A DNA stretch of 44,037 nucleotides from Rhizoclosmatium globosum (GCA_002104985.1 MCGO01000274.1:1-44037), one strand, 5' to 3'; shown: positions 32,427 through 44,029, numbered from the stretch's first letter. Notes: generated by a model from the letters alone, not told the origin. Numbers and translations are program-made.

Positions 32427-33522
32427 TTAACTAATAATATGATTGTCCAATAAATACATGTTATCGTCTGGTTTGCCTCCAACTGCAAACTCAACATCGT
32501 CTCGTGTAACTGAGTCCCAATACTTGTACACCATCATTACTCCAAGCAGCGTAAAAACACATCCAAAGAAAATACCATCAATATAATGGTTGGCGATATT
32601 ACACAGTCCCGTGCTCAGACCAAACTGCAGGCATAATCCAACGACGAAGAATAAATATGCGAAAAATAAGTCACAGAGTGGCCATCGGTCGTCAAGCGTA
32701 TTCACAATGAGAATGGTTTGCAATACACCATAGACGATTAAAAATACGAGCGGCAAGATGAAGTAAATAATGTAGAGTAATGTTGGATAGGCCGAGTTAA
32801 GACCACCGCTGCTTGTGAAAGTCAGAATGGAAACCAAAAATGACACAAAGAAAACAGCAAATGATGATCCTCGAAGAGTCTAAAGTATGATGAGTCGATA
32901 TTTGTTGCATCGAAAGCAAGTTACCCAAAGAGAAAGAGGAGTTCCGTCCTCAAACCATTGAAATCCAACAACTCCATTAAATGCAAGTGCCCAGAATCCG
33001 GCAACAATAAGACCAATATGAGTCGCAACAAAATACTAATAAAACAGATTAATGGTACGTTGTTCTGTAGAATAGCTCACTTTATATGCTGGAGAAGCCA
33101 TTGGAATAATCCCCGAAACGAGAAAGAATTCATTGACGAGAGTTGCTGCGTATAAATAGAGGAGTAAAGCGATCTCTTTGCACCCTAGACTTATATTCAG
33201 TAGACTGCCTTAATAAAAAACGGGACAGTACCAAGCGTTATCTTTGACTTGATATTATACACCATCACGGCGGTCATTATCAGCGCAATAACCTCAATAA
33301 ATATAGTAGCTGTGTAATAAAACGTTAGCTGCCTTCGTAAGACCAACAAAGCCGACGGGTGAAACCTGGTTCGAACAGAAGAGTCCCTGTTGAAATTTCA
33401 ATGTTGCGAGCATAGCAGCTCGGAGTCACAAGCGAGGTGCCTACGAGAGGGCAAAGTGGTAATGCAGTTTGGGAGCAAACGTAGTCGAAGGAGCCAAAGA
33501 CAAGAACAGGTTGAGGCGGCAT
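32427..33522 (-). CDS. CHS7: Chs7-type chitin synthase export chaperone
   Basis: Five exons: 33522-33366, 33309-33232, 33184-33081, 33035-32925 and 32879-32427, giving 300 residues. The N-terminus FGSFDYVCSQTALPLCPLVG and CYARNIE match the family. Six or seven membrane segments follow (for example IFIEVIALIMTAVMVY, LLLYLYAATLVNEFFLVSG and LYIIYFILPLVFLIVYGVL). The C-terminal block HYIDGIFFG...MMVYKYWDSVTRDDVEF is diagnostic. Role in yeast: an ER membrane chaperone needed for chitin synthase III to leave the ER. It marks the genome as fungal. It lies 150 bp upstream of VPS18 on the same strand and diverges from the Yippee gene. Confidence 0.93.
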
Positions 33523-33712
33523 TTGGATTTGGTGGGATGTTTCTTTCCAAATGCTTGGCTCATTTGGAGTATTCCATGAGACATCAAAACTTGTGATGTT
33601 GGGGAATTAATATAATAATTAATTGGATGAAAGGCGCCGTTGGATATTGGGATTGTCGGAACGTGTTCTGTGCTGAGCCACCGTCGAAAAAAGAATCCAA
33701 GAATCAATCAAT
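33523..33712. promoter_or_regulatory. Divergent promoter region, CHS7 / Yippee
   Basis: This region of 190 bp lies between the two start codons. It includes a short AT-rich run (AATTAATATAATAATTAATT near 33605-33624) that could serve as a promoter element. No specific factor site was recognised. Confidence 0.5.
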
Positions 33713-34324
33713 ATGGGAGTCCTCCACAAAGTTTATCTTGACGATGCGGATGATTGGGAAAAGCCAACAGTGGGATATGGAGCAGGCGGGCTCGTTGGGA
33801 GTGAGGCAGCAGACACCGGGAGATTGTGTGTGTGTGTGAAATGCAAGACGCATCTAACGACGACCAATGACCTTCTTTCAAAGGTATGTATTCCTTGTTC
33901 TTCTCTTGAGCCTCTGAGGGAAGGGCACGGTGACTGTCGTCAAATGTTTGGAGGTGTCAATGAACTGGAACTGACGTCATCTAACACCGAACAGCAATTC
34001 CAAGGTTCTCGTGGCAAGGCATACTTATTCAACCGTGTGTAAGTAATGTTCAGCGCTGTAATCATCACAAACTCATAAATGACAAGGATCAACATTACGG
34101 AAGGCTCTCCCGAGCACAAACAGATGACAACTGGATTGCATATAGTACGTGATATCTCTTGCACGTGCTGCAACTCGATCTTGGGCTGGAAATATGTGAG
34201 TTATTGTGATATTACTTGTGTTGGATTTGACAGTTCTTCTCTTCAGGATAAAGCGTACGAAGAGGCGCAACGATACAAAGAGGGGCGGTATATTCTTGAA
34301 GTGGCTGCGTTCAAAAACGTGTGA
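33713..34324 (+). CDS. Yippee-like zinc-binding protein (YPEL family)
   Basis: Four exons: 33713-33883, 33995-34038, 34087-34195 and 34247-34324, giving 133 residues. The zinc motif CVKCKTHLT, QFQGSRGKAYLFN, the second pair DISCTCCNSILGWKY and the terminal KEGRYILE are all family hallmarks. Yippee proteins are small, highly conserved zinc folds related to Mis18, cereblon and Msr. They are linked to mitotic structures and, for yeast Moh1, to starvation survival; the biochemical activity is not settled. The N-terminus has a short non-conserved acidic lead (VYLDDADDWEKPTVGYGAGG). The first intron (111 bases) is about twice the local average. Confidence 0.95.
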
Positions 34325-34407
34325 TCATAATTCACACGGTCCTTGCTTCCTCACCTTGCATACATTCTTCTCTATTCTTTCAAATAACAACATTGCAGTG
34401 CCAACTT

Positions 34408-35674
34408 TTATAATTCTGATGGAATGAATGTCAAAATCACAACAATTCCAAAGCAGAGCACTCCTCCCAGTGTCCAAGCTGTCCTCTTGATTAGCATTCG
34501 ATCTTCCGCGGTATATCCATTCACATCAATTGGTCCTTCGAGCTCTGAAGATGCGTCGGATATTGACATTGGCGACGTGATGGATGATAAGTCAGACGAT
34601 CTTCCGCCCAACGACTGTCTTCTCCACGATGTTGATGGTTCCTCTTCTTCTGGCATAAGTGGAGCCCTTTCGATATGCACATTTGCAGAGTTGCCCGATT
34701 CTAATTCAGAGACAACTTCGTCCTCCTCTGGTCCGTTTCGCGCCGTTGCCAGTCTTAATGCTCCGCGCGCAACCACACCGATATAAACAACAGTCCACAC
34801 CATGATAACACCGGAAACAAGGGCTCCAAGCATTTTCGTTCGCGGTCCAAATTCAGTATCCTTATTCCCTCCACCTGATCCACCATCAGAAATTCCCGAC
34901 AACGAGCCAATATATGACCCTAAGATCGTGTACGTTGCTGCCTGTGAACTGCGATAAGCAAACAAACATCTAAACGAAACAGTGGTAACGCACTCCAGGA
35001 ATGTTACCAAGAAAGGTGGCAAATTGAAGCATTGGAAGTGGAATAGATGTAACAGAGAACATGTAGTTGGCGATTCCAAAAGGGGCTACGGGGGAGAAGC
35101 GAACAAGAAGCACAATCTTGAAACCTTCCCTTGCCAACGCTTTATCCAGCGCCTTCATAAACGGACTCTTTTTCTTGTAACTTTCGACAAAAGGTTTCAA
35201 CACAGTACGCCCCAAGACAATTGCGAGAATTAACGCAAGCTGTGTATGAGAGAAGTGGTCAATCAAAAACCACCAGCGAGGAAAAGAAGGATGAGGCACA
35301 CCTGTGAACCAATGAGAACAAGCAATATGCCCCATACAACAGGTTTAAAAATGACGCCAGCGGCGAGAGTGAGAAGGGAGGCAGGGAGGAGCAAATTGCA
35401 CGAAATCGCAAACAAGATGACGTAGAGCAGTGCGCCAAATGTCTTGTGGTCTTCAATATATTCTAAAGTTGATAGAAGGCTGTGTTTGATGGCCTTTCGT
35501 ATGGATAGAGGTTGTTCAGCCTTACGATCATATGAAGTTCACATCAGGGCAAGTTGATCTGACCTGTACAGCGCCGCTTTTCCAGAGACCAATCAATAGA
35601 AAGATCGAAGCCATTACAGCTATAGCAGGAAGGACACGGTTTTTTCGCGCATTGAAGACTGGGATGGAGATCAT
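34408..35674 (-). CDS. Tvp38/TMEM64-family VTT-domain membrane protein
   Basis: Exons are 35674-35564, 35520-35302, 35239-34994 and 34941-34408, giving 369 residues. A membrane segment lies near residues 16-30. The VTT (SNARE-associated Golgi) core follows, with LLTLAAGVIFKPVVWGILLV, the reentrant motif RFSPVAPFGIANY and FLGNIPGAATYTILGSYIGS. After another membrane helix (MLGALVSGVIMVWTVVYIGV) comes a Ser/Glu-rich cytosolic linker and a last hydrophobic segment near the C-terminus. VTT proteins act in Golgi and ER membranes; relatives (TMEM41B, VMP1) scramble phospholipids. That activity here is an inference. The gene converges on Yippee (83 bp between stops) and diverges from the dioxygenase gene. 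Confidence 0.88.
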
Positions 35675-35851
35675 TTTCGCCCTTCTTTCTTTCCTTCTTC
35701 ATAAAGTGCCAAAACGAAAAGAAGTTAAGTCAGTTGTTATTTTATTAGTTCTATTGTCATTTTATAGTATTTGTCAGCTTCCAGCCCACGAGGTCCAAAT
35801 CCGAAAGGGAGGCGTTATCAAAAAAAGAACCTTTCTGTTGTAGCCGCCACC
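35675..35851. promoter_or_regulatory. Divergent promoter region, VTT protein / trimethyllysine dioxygenase
   Basis: This region of 177 bp lies between the two start codons. The dioxygenase ATG sits in a favourable context (GCCGCCACCATGA, 35843-35855), which resembles an ideal Kozak site. Confidence 0.5.
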
Positions 35852-37671
35852 ATGAATCCAGTTCTTCGTCGGGCTGTGACCGCCACAGCAACATCAGCAG
35901 CATCAGCAACAACAGGACAAGGATTCTTTCGAGGCAGCCAGCGCCTGAGCTCGACGCTTTCCGGAACAAGCAACAGCCGTCTCGCAGCCACTTCGACAGC
36001 TTCACCGAGCGAGTCGTCGCCACCGAAAAAGGGATTTGCGTCGCTGAGTCAGCCGAGTCAGCCGACGGGTCCAAGCGCGGGCCAAGTCGACGTGCGCCTC
36101 GTTTCGCGTTTGACGAGGCCTGTCTCGCCGACCCGTGCGCAAAAGCATCGTCCACTGGCCCAGTCTGTCCCGGAATCCACGGTTCTCTCTGAAAGCAACT
36201 CGGTTCTTACTCTGGACTTTGGCGGAAATGCGTCATCCTTGTGCGTGTGTTTGTTTGTTTTGGTTGGTGCCCTCCTGATCCTGTTCACTGACTCGGCCAC
36301 CTCACAGTGACTCAGTATGGCTGCGCGACCACTGCAGATGTCCGGTTTGCTTCCACACTGAAACAAAACAGAGACTGGTTGATACCTTCGAGGTGTGCAT
36401 CACATTTGATATCAAACTCAGAACTAACTCCCTTATCTCTACAGATTCCTCTTGACATTCAGATATCCTCTGCCACTCTCAGTCAAAACGGAAAGTCAAT
36501 TGAAATAACCTGTAAGCATCCGAGCAGATCAAAGCAACAACTAATCGATATAATCAAGTCCAAAATGACAACCACAAATCCGTCTTTGATTTAGACTGGC
36601 TTCGATCAAATAGTTATAACCCCCGTGTTGCTACAAAGTCGGAAGATGTCGGAAGGTTTGTAATATGGCCATGAGCTTCTTCCATGAGTTGGATTTTGAT
36701 TTGTTGTCAAAGGACTTTTAAGTTGTGGGGTTCTGAGATTACAAAGAGTATTCCAGTGGTTGACTTCGATAAAGTCATGGCAGGAGATGAAGGTTTGGCT
36801 GAATGGTTGAACTTGATTGTAAGTTCTTTGCAGTCTTGATTTCGTTTGATTAACAACATTAAATTTAGGACAAGTTTGGGATTGCTTTCGTTCAAGGTGT
36901 TCCTCCAACTCCAGAAGCAACCGAGGCTCTTGGTTGCCGAATTTCCTTCATTCGAGAAACTCATTATGGCAAATTCTGGGACTTTACAGCGAATAATGCT
37001 CACGCTGATACAGCTTACACTGGACTCGCACTTCAATCTCATACGGATACAACCTACTTCACTGATCCTATTGGGTATGGTTTTCATTTTAGTCTCGCAT
37101 TTGTTAACTCACTTGATTCCAGACTTCAACTTTTCCACATCACCGAATTTACTGGAGTTGGAGGGAAATCTGTTTACGTTGATGGATTCAATGCTGCAGC
37201 TGAACTCAAGCGAACCTACCCTGAATATTATAAGCTATTGACTGAAGTTCCTGTTCCAACTCATTCAGCCGGTGATCCAAAAGTCGTGATTGCACCAAGT
37301 CCACGCGCTTACCCTATTCTGAACATTGATCCATTGACGAAACAACTGTATCAAGTTCGATGGAACAATGATGACAGATCGGTCTTGAATTCAAAACATT
37401 GAAACGTCTTGGTTCCGATGAACCAGTCTCCGTCAAAGACTTCTATGCGGCGCTCAAAGCGTGGGTGTCTATTTTGCGCGATCCGAAGTATGAGACTTGG
37501 ATTCAGTTAGAGCCCGGATTGGCTGTTATTGTTGACAATTGGAGAGTGCTGCATGGGCGCTCTGCCTTTACGGGCCACCGTCGGGTATGTGGCTCTTACC
37601 ATGCATATGATGATTATCGAAGCCGTGTTAGGGATCTATGCTATGGTCGTTTGGGTCGTTTGGATATTTGA
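35852..37671 (+). CDS. Trimethyllysine dioxygenase, carnitine biosynthesis (apparent frameshift in last exon)
   Basis: Exons are 35852-36240, 36308-36392, 36445-36511, 36559-36655, 36713-36818, 36869-37074 and 37123-37671; about 499 residues once the shift is ignored. The first 60 residues are Ser/Thr/Ala/Arg-rich without acids, a mitochondrial presequence. The family zinc-binding N-domain follows (VWLRDHCRCPVCFH). The Fe(II)/2-oxoglutarate core has the HxD pair in ALQSHTDTTYF, then LQLFHITEF and VRWNNDDR. In the next frame come DNWRVLHGRSAF (distal His and Arg) and GHRRVCGSYH. Role: 3-hydroxylation of trimethyllysine, the first step of carnitine synthesis. The frame containing DDR meets TGA at 37400, while the conserved C-terminus is open in the -1 frame from about 37381. 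I found no GT-AG pair that fixes the phase. Gamma-butyrobetaine dioxygenase is the alternative; the VRWNNDDR block and the mitochondrial signal favour trimethyllysine dioxygenase. Confidence 0.88.
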
Positions 37672-37708
37672 TTTGATCATACGTTAGAAGATTCAGTAAT
37701 ACATCCGT

Positions 37709-39440
37709 TCATTTAACAGTTTTTGCACGCTTATTTGGTCTATCTGTCTCATTTGTTGACGCATTTCCTGTTGTGGTTCGTGCATTCTTCAACATTTCCT
37801 GCCATTTCCCCCTCAACACCTGCATCTCATTCCCGCCCAACCCTTTGCACACAATATCTCCTTCTCGCAATAAAGTAACAGTTGTTATGCTGTTTGGTAT
37901 AAATTTACATAAAAAGGCTTGAAATACGTCAACTTCGATATTCTCCGCTCGGAACTACAACGACAGACGGGACACACATCGTGTATGTGCTTCATGGCTA
38001 GCCAACTGTTCATCTCAAAACACTGAACTTTGTTTCAGTAAAATTCCCGCCAATCTTATGAATGCTCACCTGAAAATGTGTGCAGTTTGTTGTACGAACT
38101 GGAAAATCCATTCTCATTCCAACTAATGGGCAGTTGAGAGAAATATCAATTGATTCTTCCATTATAATATCATCATCTTGCTGAAACTTGTCAAGAATTG
38201 CGTTCACTAGCAAAATACCATCAATTATCAAAGTCTATCACCAAGAGAAAGACACTCACGCTTTTTTATAGAACCATCTATCGAAAACGTGTGTTTGCTT
38301 ATCCCTAAATCATAACGTAGTCTCGCTTCCAGTCACGAGAGCAACAAAATCTACCGCAATGATATAGTTGTCGATTTCTTCAGTACCATTGGTTATAATA
38401 GTCAAGACATTCAACCCATTTCGTAAAAACGGTGTCAGATTCGCAACAAAATCTCCTCCTACTTCAATAATTCGGGCTGATGAAGGATCAGCCTGAGCAT
38501 TGTTCACAATTCTCCTTTTCACCTCCGTGGAATCGGAACAGGTTTCATGTTATCCACTTATAAATACAGCCAAGACGCATGAAGGCCAAACGATTCGACG
38601 CTGTGTGTCGTCTTTCTTGTAGCATAATAGACGTGAGCCATACAGGACTTCTGCTGATAGGTCTTTTTGTTGTTCCAGCAATAATGCGCCATAGTCGGAT
38701 GGAAATGTGAAGGTTATGTCATGCTGAAACATTTGGCTTGGAAGCTTGATTGGTTTGACGAGATATGAAATGCCGCGAATCATACGATCCGTTGGGAAGG
38801 GATATGAAGAATTGGCGAAAGGATCTGTCATACTGAATACTCCCGACTGAACAACGATTCCGGATATTTCTTGCATTTGGTTGTTACTGTGCCATAGTTT
38901 GACCAATGCATTGTCTTGAGTTTGACACTTCGTATGAATCAGCTTACGAACTTCAGTAATGGCTTTCTTGCATTTGGCTGAGAGGATTGATGAGTGTGTG
39001 TGTTTGCAGGATCTGTCCAACTACGTCACAAACCTCGAGAGAAAGCAGACATATGTGCTAAATGACTAGCCATTATTCGAAATAGATTGAACAAAGGAAC
39101 TACATTTTCTTCGGCGTAAGAGGAAGTATAGAGTGCCTTCAGAAACGGATGTTAGCAAGTTTGATGTGCATCATAGACCTCCAACCTTGATGGCATTATG
39201 CAAAGGTGATTCAATTTCAGGGATATAGATTCCAGGATGAGCCAGAAATGTTTTTAGAGCAGTACAGATGGACAAGAACTGTTGCTTCGTTTGGACCTTT
39301 GTTTCGCCGATCATTTCGAGCTCTCGCCGATATTGCTCGATAATAATAGGCTGCAGAGTCGAACGGGGTACTTGCGGGATATGTGGTGGAATTGTTGCTG
39401 AAGCGGGGTGAGAGAGAGCTGCAACATGTGGATTTGACAT
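37709..39440 (-). CDS. SIZ/PIAS-type SUMO E3 ligase (PINIT and SP-RING), two apparent frameshifts
   Basis: Secure exons are 39440-39186, 39136-39034, 38977-38568, 38522 to about 38320, about 38310-38260, 38206-38070, and 38022 to the stop at 37709. The PINIT-like region spans RIVWPSCVLA, EVGGDFVANLTPFLRNGLNV and NYIIAVDFVALV. The SP-RING is clear: NCPLVGMRMDFPVRTTNC, THFQ, CFEMNSWLAMKHIHDVCPVC. After it, NIEVDVFQAFLCKF resembles the usual SIZ/PIAS continuation. Role: nuclear ligase that transfers SUMO from Ubc9 to substrates. No SAP domain is obvious at the N-terminus. The frame changes between PINIT and ISKHTFSIDG (near 38305-38330) and just after CPVC (near 37945-37962). At the second site a 44-base in-phase GT-AG intron is an alternative, but it would remove the conserved NIEVDVFQ stretch. 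The ATG lies 20 bp after the CCDC146 stop. Confidence 0.82.
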
Positions 39441-39460
39441 CTCCCTTTTCTTTTTTTTTT

Positions 39461-42400
39461 TTAAATTTCGACAGGTTTAATCTGTGGTTTACGAATATGC
39501 CGCATTTGACTCCCTGCCTCTTGCGGTTTGAAAGGTGCATACGCTCCATAAGGCTTTGGAATAGGCAGCTCTCCAATACCTGAGGAATCTGGCACATAGG
39601 CATTGGGTCGTGGTTCTGCAGTCGTTCGGACGTGATTGAATACGAAAAAGTTGTCCGCATCGCTTTTGAGATTAAGTTAATATCTTGGAGGTGTCAAGTA
39701 AAAAGAATCTTACATATCGATGAAGTTGGGACTGCTTTCCTTTTCGTGACGTTCCCGTAAGGCCAAAGCTTCGTGCTCGCGCCTTTTCCGCATGCGCTCC
39801 TTTTGCATATATTCCTTTTCAATCTCTTCCATTGGAATATCCCCGACAGCGAGTCGTTGTCGCGCCTCTTCCAATATCAGCTCCTACTTAAATTAGGTTT
39901 ATGGTATACTGTCTCAGTTACAAACCTTTTCACATTTTTCTTGATATAATCCCATAGCCATAGCCTGATACATGGAGAGCTCAGAAACTTTTGCCATCAT
40001 TTCTTTGGTAGAGTTCTTGATTTTTTTGGAAAGGTCATTCAGCCTTGTTGCAACCTCGTATGACTCTATGCGGCCATCAAGCGTTTGTTTTTTAAGTCGT
40101 GTTGTAAGTGTTGAAACTTCCTCCAAGAGAAGGTCTTTCTCCAAGAGTCGTTCCTGAAGTCAAAGTTGAGTGTTTACAGATTCATAATGACCTTCAAACC
40201 TCTTTCTCAGCAAGCATTAATTCTAAACGGGTGATTTTGCCAAGAAGCTCGCCTTGATTATCGTCCTCCCCTTTGAGATCATTACATCTTTCAGGATTCT
40301 CAGGATTTTCCATAGCCATGCTGAGCTCATTAACTCGATCGATGCATTTAGCCAGCTCATTTTGGAGCTTGGTTGCATCACTTCGAACTATATCGGCTTC
40401 TCCCTTCAATTTCTTTTTAAGTTCCAGCCGCCTTTCCATCTCAGCCTTGACAATTTTCAGCTTACGCATTTCTTCAAGGCGCTCTGCCAAAGCAGTCTCT
40501 CCGTTTTGCATTATTCCAGACAATACATTCAATCTTTCGTATAAGATACAGAGTTCGTCATTTCTATCCAGCAAATGAATTCCGACCGCATTTCTATCTT
40601 TGACTGCCCTCTCATAACGTTCTTTGAGTTTGACCATGTCTTCTTCTGCTGAGTTGATGACAGTATTAAGTGTTTCTATGCTTGACAGATGCTGATCAAT
40701 TTGGTCTAAATGAAATGTTCAGACCAGCCTCATATTCAATACGACAAACCTCGTCGCTCTCTGTATGTGGCCAAGAGCTTGTTTGCATCATTTTTGGCAG
40801 AATCTCGAACGGCATAAGCTGCAGTATTATCTTGTCTTCGTTTCTACTATGCCAATTAGAATTAATTGGAATGGTAGCGTTTACCGTAAGCTCGTGATCC
40901 TTATTAGTTATTTCGTGGCGCAGAATTTCTACTTCATTGGAAAGGATCTTTATCTTTTCTTTCATCTCTGCTGCACGTTGCGCGGTTGCTTGGATTTGAT
41001 TTACCTAATTCTTTTTTTCAGTACAATTTATATAAATCTGAACTTACATATTTGTTTCTCTCATTTTTCACAATATCGTACAATGCCCCAAATTCTTTGA
41101 GTCTGGCTATGGGTTCTTCGCATTTATTTGCAGCTTCCGTGATGGCCAAGTCTTTTGTTTGGAGGTCTTCTTTAATTAGACGATGCTTGTTCCGAATTCT
41201 AATCAAATCACGACTCTATGATAATTTCAGCTGATTCATTGATGATGCGCTCATTTACCTTTATATCACGTTCTCCAGTTAAAGTCTCAATTTGCCGACC
41301 AAGTGCTGCGCGACGTTCAATAGTTTCTTCCAGTTCTTTCTCCATACGCCTATTCAATTCAACTTGAGCAGACATCTTGTCATTCTCTTCTTTTTCTGTT
41401 CCACTGAGTTTCAGGAATTTGTATAAACCGACGTCAATAGACTTCCGCATTTCAGCCATACGACGTTTTTGAATCTTTTCCTCTCGTTGCATCATTTCCA
41501 ACTCTCTATTATAGTCTTCTAATTGCTTTCTGATCATTGGTCCAGACATTTTAACGTTGTTGACTGTTGTTTCTAAACGACGATGAAGTTTCAACTGAAT
41601 CTCCTTTTCTCGGACAGCGCGAAGGAGCACATCATGATCTTTATGATTCTAGTGCACCTCATAAGTTCATTCAGTTAATTTAGATTGTTTTTTACCGTTG
41701 CGATTGCATTTCGGATCGCCATCTCCAGTCGCACTCGATCAGCTCGTTGGATAGAAAGCTGTTCTTTCGCGTATTCATGATCTTTGAATATTTCATCGCA
41801 ATTTCGCTCCATCTCAATAATTTCTGCTCGTCGTTCTTCGTATTCAGCTGCTTGATCAAGTTTGATTTCTTCAAAATCCTACATAGCGCGTAAGCAAACT
41901 TTCAAGATGTCAAAGAGTCTTACGCGTTTATTTCTGGCAAGATGGTCTATCTCCCTATCCAGTTGCTGCGCCAAAGTATTCTGCTTCACGTTTTCTATCA
42001 CCAAAGATGAAATAGCATCACGCAAGATCTCTGATTGTTTCCTAAAACATCAAATCAGCTATAGAGAATTATTTCAAGCGCTTCTCACATAATTTTTTGC
42101 GGCATCTCAGTTGCCCTCGCCAGTGCTGCTGCATGTTTCTCTTTTTCAATATCAAGTCGATCTTTTTCCCCTAGTACAATTTCATAAGTTATTTCTTTTT
42201 CCTCCAAATCCTTTTCAAGATTTTCAACTTGATGACGTCGTTGAGAAATGTCAAGCTGCATTCATGAGTATTATGTTGGGTTTGAATAGAGTGGAAACTC
42301 TACCTTGAGCTCTTTGATTGATACAATTAGCTGCGGCTCTAGCATATCAGCTTTATGCTTTCTTATTTCTTCTATGTCTGCGTTGAGTATAGACTTTTGC

Positions 42401-43328
42401 GATAATGCTTCATTTATGTCTGAAACGAGCTTCTTTTCACGTTGAGATGAAAGATTTACTTCGTTCTCAAGCTACAATATAAATATTAGTCTCTTATATT
42501 ATGATGTTCGCTTACTTTTAAAAGCTCTCGTTTCAGGTTTCCAATGGAAACATTGTTTGCAAATTGCTTTGATTCGTTTTTATCTATTTCCATTCTTTGA
42601 CTAGCAACTTCTTGTGCCAAATGTTTTGTATTCTTTGCTAAGGTTTTGTCGTATTCTCCGAAAGCAAGAAGGTGGGAGTGTAGCGAGCGAACCTTTTCCT
42701 TCAAATCCACAATACTATGATGAGGTGGCATCAATATTAATATAAAATCGATTGTTTTGCTTACGCTGTGGACGTGACATTTCTGTTGTCTGCCAAGGCA
42801 TCCAATGATTTGAAAATAGGAGCGGATTCTATACTGAACAATCCACTGAAGTAAAATTTCTCCTCTTCAGTAAGTGCATCTTCTTCTTCCATAGCTTTAA
42901 TTTGAGCAAAGGCGTCTGCTTTTCTCTTGAGGTCAGGCAACGTTGAGAGTGGTTCGGGTTGGGTTTGTGGTTTTTGACCATCATTTGACATTATATCCGA
43001 AGGACTTTCTGTCACAACACTGGACAAAGCCGTAATTTCTGCTGATTTTTCGGATTGATCTGCAGAAGATTGAGGCACTTCCATTTCGGGAGCCTGATGG
43101 GCCGAGGAGGTTTCCACATTGGACTCTGGAATAGGTGCTGTCGTAGGAGCAGTTTGGGATTCAGATGTTTCCTTGTCTTCAGGGTTTCCTGTGTCGTCCA
43201 AGACCTCTCCTTCATCATAGTCCCCTTCTTCATCATATTCTTGATCTGGAGACACGTACTACGTCAATCAAACGCGACAATCGTTTAATATAGTAAAGAG
43301 TACCTTCAAAGTCCTCTGGATCGTCCAT
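39461..43328 (-). CDS. CCDC146: CCDC146/MBO2-like coiled-coil protein of cilia and centrioles
   Basis: Fifteen exons: 43328-43304, 43245-42765, 42714-42516, 42471-42304, 42255-42089, 42041-41924, 41878-41696, 41648-41259, 41215-41048, 41004-40885, 40843-40750, 40705-40200, 40153-39926, 39883-39714 and 39662-39461. All phases close and give 1072 residues, near the animal protein (about 950). An acidic, Ser/Pro/Gln-rich N-terminus (about 130 residues) is followed by almost continuous coiled coil, for example [20 protein letters not shown] and [20 protein letters not shown]. The C-terminus, [14 protein letters not shown] then [14 protein letters not shown], matches the highly conserved end of CCDC146, which is what identifies it. 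Known relatives: MBO2 affects Chlamydomonas flagellar beat direction, and CCDC146 is needed for sperm flagella. Its presence implies that this fungus makes flagellated zoospores. It is followed after 20 bp by the SUMO ligase gene and preceded by a small membrane protein gene. Confidence 0.92.
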
Positions 43329-43423
43329 TTGTGAGTGATTCTACAATGAGATTTGACTGAAATTGTCTGGGAATCTTCAAAAAGAAAACATACATACTTT
43401 ATTCCAAATTACTCACGTTAGCA

Positions 43424-44029
43424 TCACGCTCCTTTCATTTTATATCTTAATCCGTCCAGCTCCTCCAATTCCCTTCCAACAGTTTGCATCGACGACGCCA
43501 TCCATTGTGTTAATCCTGCAAACATGAGGGGTCCGACATACACCATTCGCAAAGGGCTCGAATCAATGAAGAAGCCTAGTACAGAAACGGCCGACATAGC
43601 TAGGGCAAGAGCTACTCTGTGTGATGAAGTTTCCTCTCCATGTATTCGGCTTTGGAACGCTATAAATGCAAACCCTACTGACGCAGCTGCCAGTATCGTT
43701 ATCAGTGCCAGCACCAGCGAATGTCGCAACTGGATCCAGGAGAAGGAGATAAACCTGAATGGGATTGTAGTTCAACCAACTCCTTAATTGTAAGTACACC
43801 CACATGAAGCCGATTACCGTGGTAAGTACTAACAAGACGCTTGTGATTTGAGAGTTGGATTCGTCATTCTTGGTTTTGAGGGTCTCAATGAGCTCCTCTT
43901 GTTCTGCAATCAGTCTGTTATCATACCAACAACTCCTTAACTACTTATATACGTACGCTGTTCGTCTAACGGCTCAGTCGCTGCTTGATCGAGGTCAGCC
44001 TTGTACCCTCGACGTTGTTGAACAGGCAT
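43424..44029 (-). CDS. Small predicted multi-pass membrane protein, family not recognised
   Basis: Exon 1 is 44029-43957 (start MPVQQRRGYKADLD). Exon 2 starts at 43903 and carries a short coiled, acidic stretch (QQEELIETLKTKNDE) and a membrane segment (ITSVLLVLTTVIGFMW). The last exon starts at about 43729 and ends at 43424, with three more hydrophobic segments: HSLVLALITILAAASVGFAF, RVALALAMSAVSVLGFF and MVYVGPLMFAGLTQW. The second intron is uncertain: donors at 43816, 43798 or 43753 all reach the acceptor before 43729 in phase (88, 70 or 25 bases); 70 looks most likely. The product is roughly 150-170 residues. I see no catalytic motif. The gene is 95 bp upstream of CCDC146 on the same strand. 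Confidence 0.65.

Noticed and set aside
37382..37426. A 45-base GT-AG intron repairing the dioxygenase frame
   Set aside because: Its length is a multiple of three, so removing it does not change frame; no other GT-AG pair nearby gives the needed shift.
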